The notes beneath the pieces were generated by a model. The model saw nothing but the letters and a program-made list of their open reading frames with translations, did no database searches and had not been told where the DNA came from. A DNA stretch of 27,789 nt, taken from NCBI GenBank assembly GCA_000434915.1, contig FR882082.1, forward strand, positions 1-27,789, read 5' to 3'. The position numbers and the translations under genes were made by a program. This DNA is from Ruminococcus sp. CAG:563. Its GTDB lineage: Bacteria > Bacillota > Clostridia > Oscillospirales > Acutalibacteraceae. Below are positions 23,324 to 27,789 of the stretch, piece by piece (positions within the stretch are counted from its first letter, which is position 1; the number at the start of each line of letters is the position of its first letter).

Positions 23324-24814
23324 ATGGTTGTCAGACACGGCAAGGTTGCCTGTGAATGCCATTGGGCACCGAACACAGTCAACACGCCTCATGACATGTT
23401 TTCTTTAAGCAAAAGTGTCACGGCAACAGCTATCGGTATAGCGATTGATGAGGGTTACGTTTCGCTTGATACAAGAATATATGAAAAATATTTTCCGCAT
23501 AAGCTTGAGGGTCTGACCGGCAAGCAGCTTGAGTGGGCTAAAAAGGTCACCGTTCATGATGTCCTTTCCATGCGAATGGGCAAGGTCACAAGCGTTTTTG
23601 ACGATAAAGCAAAGACGGACTGGGTCAACGGAATCCTTGACAAGCCGATTCAGTTCGAGCCGAACAGCGATTGGAAATACATCAGTGAGAACGCTTACCT
23701 TCTCTCATGGATTATTCAAAGAGAAACCGGAATGACAATGACCGAATTTCTCACGCCGAGGCTTTATGAGCCGCTTGATATTAAGATTCCTCACTGGGAG
23801 CAAAGCCAGGTCGGCGTTGACGCCGGCGGCTGGGGCTTAAAGCTGACGGTTGAAGATATTGCGAAAATATCAATGCTTTATATCAACAAAGGCGTTTACA
23901 ACGGTAAGCGTATTTTCTCCGAGGACTGGTTCAACAAAGCAACATATCCTTACACTAAAAAGACATATCCCGTATTCTCCGATAATGCCGAATACGGCTA
24001 CCAGGTATGGATCGACCATGAGCATCATGACACGACATACCGCTTTACCGGTCTTTACGGCCAGTTCTCATTCATGTTCCCCGATCAGGACGCCTGCGTT
24101 GTTATTACTGCGAGCGACACTCGTGACGGAGACGCTATATCGGCTGTTTTTAAGCATTTCCCGAAAGCATTTATTGAGCCTAAAGAGCTTGACGATAAGA
24201 AACAGTTTGAGTTTAAGGCATTGACGTCAACAAGAGCCTACGGTCCTGATTTCATGCATTCGCTCGGCAGACGTGATGCAAAAAGAGAAAGCAAATACAG
24301 CAACAGGATGATGAAATTCGTTCCCCTGCCCTTCTCGAGCACACAGGGTGCGCTTACATATTTCATGTGGAGAAAAAAGATCGGCGGTCTGACGGATGTT
24401 GTTCTCAGCTTTGACAAGGATAACGCTATTATGTCATTCAAGGAGAACAATTCCGAGAGAATGACAATCAAGGCCGGCATGAACAATGAATATACGCACA
24501 ATGTTATAACCCTCGGCGAAAACGAGCTTATAGTAGACGCTCAGGCAACATGGAACCGTGACGGCAGTTTGGAATTTTTCCTCTATAATTCGGGCAGACC
24601 GCAGTCGAAGAGATTACGCTTTATCTTCAAGGGTAACACGGTCATTTTGAAGCAGAATTCTTATCCCGGCTTCGGCGCACTGGCAAAATTCAACATTGAA
24701 TTTAACATGGGCATGAATGTCGGATCGAAATTTGAGAATTTCCTCGACGTCGGAGGTAAAGTTTTCGGCGCCTTCTACAGCGACACCGACACCGTCGGAA
24801 GATTCGTGAAATAA
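23324..24814 (+). CDS. Serine beta-lactamase / penicillin-binding-protein-like esterase, N-terminus in doubt
   Basis: A class C beta-lactamase-fold serine hydrolase. From ATG 23324 it is 496 residues, but that ATG has no ribosome site and falls inside the conserved fold, so the natural protein probably began at 23219 (see the interrupted segment). The catalytic SxxK is Ser27-Leu-Ser-Lys30 in MFSLSKSV. The Tyr motif is YISENAYLL (Tyr119), a variant of YxN. The third-strand region is FTGLYGQFSFMFP. The fold ends near residue 285; the remaining 210 residues are beta-rich and I do not recognise them. No signal peptide is visible, even in the upstream segment. Such proteins include EstB-like esterases and D-amino-acid peptidases; true beta-lactam resistance should not be assumed. 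Confidence 0.85.
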   Translation: MVVRHGKVACECHWAPNTVNTPHDMFSLSKSVTATAIGIAIDEGYVSLDTRIYEKYFPHKLEGLTGKQLEWAKKVTVHDVLSMRMGKVTSVFDDKAKTDWVNGILDKPIQFEPNSDWKYISENAYLLSWIIQRETGMTMTEFLTPRLYEPLDIKIPHWEQSQVGVDAGGWGLKLTVEDIAKISMLYINKGVYNGKRIFSEDWFNKATYPYTKKTYPVFSDNAEYGYQVWIDHEHHDTTYRFTGLYGQFSFMFPDQDACVVITASDTRDGDAISAVFKHFPKAFIEPKELDDKKQFEFKALTSTRAYGPDFMHSLGRRDAKRESKYSNRMMKFVPLPFSSTQGALTYFMWRKKIGGLTDVVLSFDKDNAIMSFKENNSERMTIKAGMNNEYTHNVITLGENELIVDAQATWNRDGSLEFFLYNSGRPQSKRLRFIFKGNTVILKQNSYPGFGALAKFNIEFNMGMNVGSKFENFLDVGGKVFGAFYSDTDTVGRFVK

Positions 24815-24819
24815 TAAAA

Positions 24820-24857
24820 AATTCAACCGCTCTCACTCGAGGGCGGTTGTTGATTTA
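24820..24857. terminator. Bidirectional terminator between beta-lactamase-like and TetR genes
   Basis: An 11-bp stem (24824-24834 with 24839-24849, CAACCGC...GCGGTTG, one T-G pair) has a 4-base loop. TTGATTT follows on the plus strand, and an A5-6 run at 24815-24821 serves minus-strand transcripts of the TetR gene. The outer sequence ATTCAACCG...CGGTTGTT is shared with the hairpin at 9267-9294. Confidence 0.8.
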
Positions 24858-24883
24858 AAAAAATTACAATATGTTAATGTTAA

Positions 24884-25576
24884 TCATATTTTCTGCGAAA
24901 GGGTGAAATCAAACTTCATTGCAAGGGCTTCAAAAAGCTTTTGCATAACGGAATTGGCCGTTGAAACAATATCCAGGCTCTCAACAAAAGCGACTGCCCT
25001 ATCCTGCTCATCCTTCGGAACATTATATGCACTCATGCTCATTCTCAGGAACCGGTCGAGCTTTTTCTCGAGAGTAAAATATTTATCGCAAGGCCGAGAC
25101 ATATAGCCTCTCATTATTCCGGCAGAACCTATCTCAAGCTCATAAAAATCGCTGAGAGAATATCCGGGCATATATGAGCCGAAAATGTCAAAAAGCTTAT
25201 TGGTTGTTTGTTGATATATATACTCGGCAATATAAGGCTGAGAATAAGCATCAACATAGATTTCACGAAGATTCTCGTTAAGCTCGGTCAGCGTCATCTG
25301 AAGCGACGTTTCGGCGGCATAAATCATGACAGGAGATGCGCCGCTGCCGGCAAGGGCTTCGGCGATATTAAACTGATTCTCAAACATGAACTCCGTCAGC
25401 TCAAGAAGAACTCCGTCTTTCGTCTTAAAAATATTATAAAACGTACTGCTTGTAACATCCGCAAGCTCCAAAATTTCCGCATTTGTTGTTTTGCGGAAGC
25501 CTTTCTCGATAAAAAGCTTTACACATACCGATAGTATTCTTCTCTTTGAACCTTCTTTATCATATCTTCTGGGCAT
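24884..25576 (-). CDS. TetR/AcrR family transcriptional regulator
   Basis: A 230-residue DNA-binding protein. The N-terminal TetR_N domain (about 8-58) has RRILSVCVKLFIEKGFRKTTNAEI, with the recognition helix in VTSSTFYNIFKTKDGVL. The C-terminal helical ligand domain shows no recognised subfamily motif. I chose ATG 25576: it has AAAGGAGA upstream, whereas the longer frame's TTG at 25613-25615 touches the -10 box and lies upstream of the expected transcript start. Its target is not evident: the PII/DUF1538 genes lie upstream on the same strand behind a terminator, and the beta-lactamase-like gene is convergent. Confidence 0.9.
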   Translation of the reverse strand: MPRRYDKEGSKRRILSVCVKLFIEKGFRKTTNAEILELADVTSSTFYNIFKTKDGVLLELTEFMFENQFNIAEALAGSGASPVMIYAAETSLQMTLTELNENLREIYVDAYSQPYIAEYIYQQTTNKLFDIFGSYMPGYSLSDFYELEIGSAGIMRGYMSRPCDKYFTLEKKLDRFLRMSMSAYNVPKDEQDRAVAFVESLDIVSTANSVMQKLFEALAMKFDFTLSQKI

Positions 25577-25614
25577 TTGATGTTTTCTTCTCCTTTTATT
25601 TGGACTACGCTCCA

Positions 25615-25643
25615 ATTATACCAAAAAGAAATAAAAATATCAA
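25615..25643 (-). promoter_or_regulatory. Consensus promoter of the TetR gene
   Basis: On the minus strand TTGATA (25638-25643) and TATAAT (25615-25620) are 17 bases apart, with TGG giving an extended -10 box. Its position fixes the TetR start downstream at 25576. Confidence 0.82.
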
Positions 25644-25654
25644 TAGTTAATTTC

Positions 25655-25690
25655 AAAAAATTTTACGCTGTGAGATAAAAATCCCACAGC
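25655..25690 (-). terminator. Terminator after the PII-like gene
   Basis: GCTGTG (25667-25672) pairs with CACAGC (25685-25690), with inner GAT/ATC pairs and a 4-base loop; the one mismatch on the plus strand is a G-U pair in the minus-strand RNA. A run of six A at 25655-25660 gives the U tract on the minus strand. Confidence 0.75.
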
Positions 25691-25697
25691 ACTTGCT

Positions 25698-26369
25698 TTA
25701 TTCCGTTAATTCATCGAACATACCGAAGCCGGCAACCTCACTCGTCGGCAGTGAAAACACAATAGCTTCCGCCTCCGTGTTCGGGCCTGCCTTTTCAAGA
25801 ATCGAGCGCATAATATCGGATTTTTGTTCCTTTCTTGCAACGATGAGAATAACTTCCTTTTCGCTGGCGATTGAAACATTATAAAATTTTTCCTCGTTTC
25901 TGCCGCCCTCGCCTTTACCGTGCAAAACCGTTCCGCCCGTAGCACCGGCGGCTCTTGCCGCATTCATTACGGTATCCATTCTGCCCTCGTTTGCTATTGC
26001 AACGATCAGCTCATATGACGGGTTGAATTCGGGCTTGTTGCCGATAACTTGAGCGTCTGCGTTAAGCTTTTCCATCGTTCTTTTTCCTCCTATGCTTTTT
26101 ATCGGCACGGACACGACTATTCCGTGTCCCGGAACGCCGATAAACATTTTTTTCTTCTGCTCTTTTATAAATCTCTTTAAAGTCTCGTTGTCTGCGACCG
26201 AAAGAATCACACGCTTCTCGTTGCTTTCGAGTCCGAGCAGGTCAAGCATGCTCCTGACCGCCGTTCCCCTGCCCCTCAGAATTACATTTATCGGAAGGCA
26301 AAGCTCATGACATATTTCTTTCAGAATATTAACATTGTCGGGATTGCATATTGAAATTACAAAATTCAT
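25698..26369 (-). CDS. Tandem PII-like (P-II family) regulatory protein
   Basis: A 223-residue cytosolic protein that reads as two ferredoxin-like PII domains in one chain. The first half (about 1-95) has MNFVISICNPDNVNILKEI, the loop LRGRGTAVRS and a final VPGHGIVVSVPI strand. The second half (about 118-215) has YELIVAIANEGRMDTVMNAA, then AAGATGGTVLHGKGEG, which matches the PII ATGGTV-type loop, then VILIVARKEQKSDIM. PII proteins sense nucleotides and control membrane transporters. ATG 26369 is chosen because GGGAGGAG is correctly spaced and it overlaps the DUF1538 stop as ATGA, implying coupled translation; the longer frame to 26387 lacks such a site. It probably regulates the DUF1538 protein. 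Confidence 0.85.
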   Translation of the reverse strand: MNFVISICNPDNVNILKEICHELCLPINVILRGRGTAVRSMLDLLGLESNEKRVILSVADNETLKRFIKEQKKKMFIGVPGHGIVVSVPIKSIGGKRTMEKLNADAQVIGNKPEFNPSYELIVAIANEGRMDTVMNAARAAGATGGTVLHGKGEGGRNEEKFYNVSIASEKEVILIVARKEQKSDIMRSILEKAGPNTEAEAIVFSLPTSEVAGFGMFDELTE

Positions 26370-27789
26370 ACGACATTCTCCTCCCAAAGCTCAACAATAT
26401 CGTAGTCGCCGAATTCGACTGCACTCTGCTTTTCCTCCCTCTTGTCCCTTATCGTGTAGAAAAGGCCGACCGTCTGGATTGTAATCAGCGGCATCATCGC
26501 AACCATAGCAACCGCTCCGAATGCGTCCTTGAGAACATCGCCGCCGAGAGCCGCACTTGCACCGATGAAGAATTGAAGCATAAATGTTGCCGTCATAGGG
26601 CCGGAAGCGACTCCGCCGGAGTCAAAGGCAATGGCTGTGTAAATATCGGGTACAAAAAACGAAAGCAAAAGAGAAATAGTATAGCCCGGAATCAGAAACC
26701 AAAGAATAGAGATTCCGGTCATTACTCTGAGCATGGCAATTCCCATGGCAACGGCTATTGCTGCGGAAAGGCTGAGCTTTATCGCTTTACCCGGTATTGC
26801 GCCTGCGCTTACCTCCTCAATCTGACCTTCAAGAACGGTTACGGCCGGTTCTGCCGAGATAATAAACCAGCCGAAAACCATCGCAAGGGGTATCATGATA
26901 TACATCGTCCGGCCTTCGGCAAGTGCCGCTCCGAGAACCGAACCGAGCGACGAAAAACCAACGTTGACTCCCGTCAGGAAAAGAACCAGTCCGATATATG
27001 TATAGACCAAGCCTACGCAGATCTTTGCAAGGCTGCGACGTGAGATTTTCAAAATTAAGAATTGAAGCAGAAGAAAAATTCCTATAATCGGCAAAAGAGA
27101 TATCGCTACCTCACCCATATATTTGGGAATTTCGGTTAAATAGATTCTGCCGATATCGCCGGTACTGCGGAATGAAAGCACATTAGCATCGACAACGGCG
27201 TCCGCACCGGGATAGAAAAATCCGAGTATAAGAACAGCCAGAACCGGGCCTATGGAGCTGAGGGCAACGAGACCGAAGCTGTCCGCCTCCGCCTTACGGT
27301 CGCTTCGTATATTTGAAACACCGACGCCGAGCGCAAGAATGAAAGGAACGGTCATAGGACCCGTCGTTACGCCACCCGAGTCAAAAGCTATGCTCAGGAA
27401 TTTATCATCGGTAAACGCCGCCAAAATGAACACAACGGCATAGAAAGCAATCAACAGCCACCGAAGTTTTATGCCGGTCAGAATCCTCACCATGCAAACG
27501 GCAAGGAAAAATCCGACCCCGACTCCGACCGTTATCAGAAGCACCGAATTATTGATATGCGGAACGGTTTCTGCGAGAACCTGCAAATCAGGCTCGGCAA
27601 TCGTCACGGCAAAGCCGAACGCAAAGCTGACAAGAACAATCAGCGGTAATTTTTTTGTCTTTGTAAGTGCAGTTCCGATTTTGTTACCGATTTTAATCAT
27701 CGATGTATCCGCACCCAGCGAGAAAAGACCGATACCGATAATCACCATCACTGTGCCTATAAAAAAATTCAGCATTAGGTCTGTGTTAA
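26366..27789 (-). CDS. DUF1538 family membrane protein, internally duplicated, 5' end beyond the window
   Basis: A polytopic membrane protein built from two homologous halves. Numbered from ATG 27775 (469 residues), FDSGGVTTGPMT (131-142) repeats as FDSGGVASGPMT (384-395). IAEPDLQVL (59-67) matches SAEPAVTVL (307-315), and MVRILTGI (95-102) matches MLRVMTGI (348-355). This is the DUF1538 pattern; the family is a putative transporter often beside PII-like genes. The second half starts with about 30 residues (GEVAISLLPIIGIFLLLQF onward) that have no counterpart before residue 1. ATG 27775 lacks a ribosome site and the frame stays open to the window edge, so the true start is probably outside. 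The Ser/Gly/Asp-rich FDSGG loops may be the transport site; the substrate is unknown. Confidence 0.88.
   Translation of the reverse strand, partial: NTDLMLNFFIGTVMVIIGIGLFSLGADTSMIKIGNKIGTALTKTKKLPLIVLVSFAFGFAVTIAEPDLQVLAETVPHINNSVLLITVGVGVGFFLAVCMVRILTGIKLRWLLIAFYAVVFILAAFTDDKFLSIAFDSGGVTTGPMTVPFILALGVGVSNIRSDRKAEADSFGLVALSSIGPVLAVLILGFFYPGADAVVDANVLSFRSTGDIGRIYLTEIPKYMGEVAISLLPIIGIFLLLQFLILKISRRSLAKICVGLVYTYIGLVLFLTGVNVGFSSLGSVLGAALAEGRTMYIMIPLAMVFGWFIISAEPAVTVLEGQIEEVSAGAIPGKAIKLSLSAAIAVAMGIAMLRVMTGISILWFLIPGYTISLLLSFFVPDIYTAIAFDSGGVASGPMTATFMLQFFIGASAALGGDVLKDAFGAVAMVAMMPLITIQTVGLFYTIRDKREEKQSAVEFGDYDIVELWEENVV

Noticed and set aside
25577..25615. TTG 25615 as the TetR start
   Set aside because: The codon abuts the -10 box and precedes the expected transcript start; ATG 25576 has its own ribosome site.
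26351..27043. 230-codon plus-strand open frame opposite the DUF1538 gene
   Set aside because: Antisense to repeated, conserved membrane-protein motifs; its translation is Arg/Cys/His-rich low-quality sequence.
1..27789. CRISPR arrays, tRNA or rRNA genes, insertion sequences
   Set aside because: No regularly spaced repeats, cloverleaf-like segments, rRNA-like stretches or transposase frames were noticed.

Overview
The window comes from a low-to-mid GC Gram-positive anaerobe, most likely a gut clostridium of the Ruminococcaceae/Oscillospiraceae type. This is inferred from class B sortases, a dockerin-bearing secreted protein, a rhodanese-less ThiI next to a cysteine desulfurase, QueT, NrdR, a TIGR04086 membrane protein, strong AAGGAGG-type ribosome sites and near-consensus sigma-A promoters (several with extended -10 boxes). 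No rRNA, tRNA, CRISPR array, insertion sequence or complete prophage is visible. Coding density is high, and nearly all genes sit in short operons separated by clear hairpin terminators.

Region 1 (1-8413) reads as one long operon from a consensus promoter at 57-85 to a hairpin at 8383-8408. It holds cysteine desulfurase, thiI, cinA, a class B sortase, a Met-free acidic protein, a second class B sortase, a membrane-anchored protein and a secreted cohesin-like/dockerin protein. All gaps are under 40 bases. By my alignment the membrane-anchored protein is a degenerate CinA paralogue: both CinA domains are recognisable, the signature motifs are gone, and a C-terminal membrane helix has been added. 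It is the least expected thing in the window. The two sortases also share a conserved 40-residue tail beyond their catalytic arginine.

Region 2 (8415-11132) has a sugar-phosphate isomerase/epimerase-like gene on the minus strand, a 333-base stretch with three hairpins and no gene, a two-gene lysis cassette (SPP1-type holin plus GH25 lysozyme) with no other phage genes, and a convergent XRE regulator. Region 3 (11133-13834) has a HAD phosphatase behind a very strong promoter overlapped by a palindrome, then queT behind a preQ1-I-like riboswitch, then a GT4 glycosyltransferase, ending in a strong terminator.

Region 4 (13840-16490) is a minus-strand pair: a DapA/NanA-family aldolase and a GtrII-like membrane glucosyltransferase. 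Region 5 (16491-21420) has nrdR, an alpha/beta hydrolase, a type Ic aspartate aminotransferase-like enzyme, an acyl-CoA ligase and a small membrane protein whose ribosome site lies inside a terminator-like hairpin. Region 6 (21421-24849) has a DUF4091 glycosidase-like protein and a serine beta-lactamase-family gene whose third codon is a stop. Region 7 (24884-27789) is minus strand: a TetR regulator, then a tandem PII-like protein overlapping a duplicated DUF1538 membrane protein that runs off the right edge.
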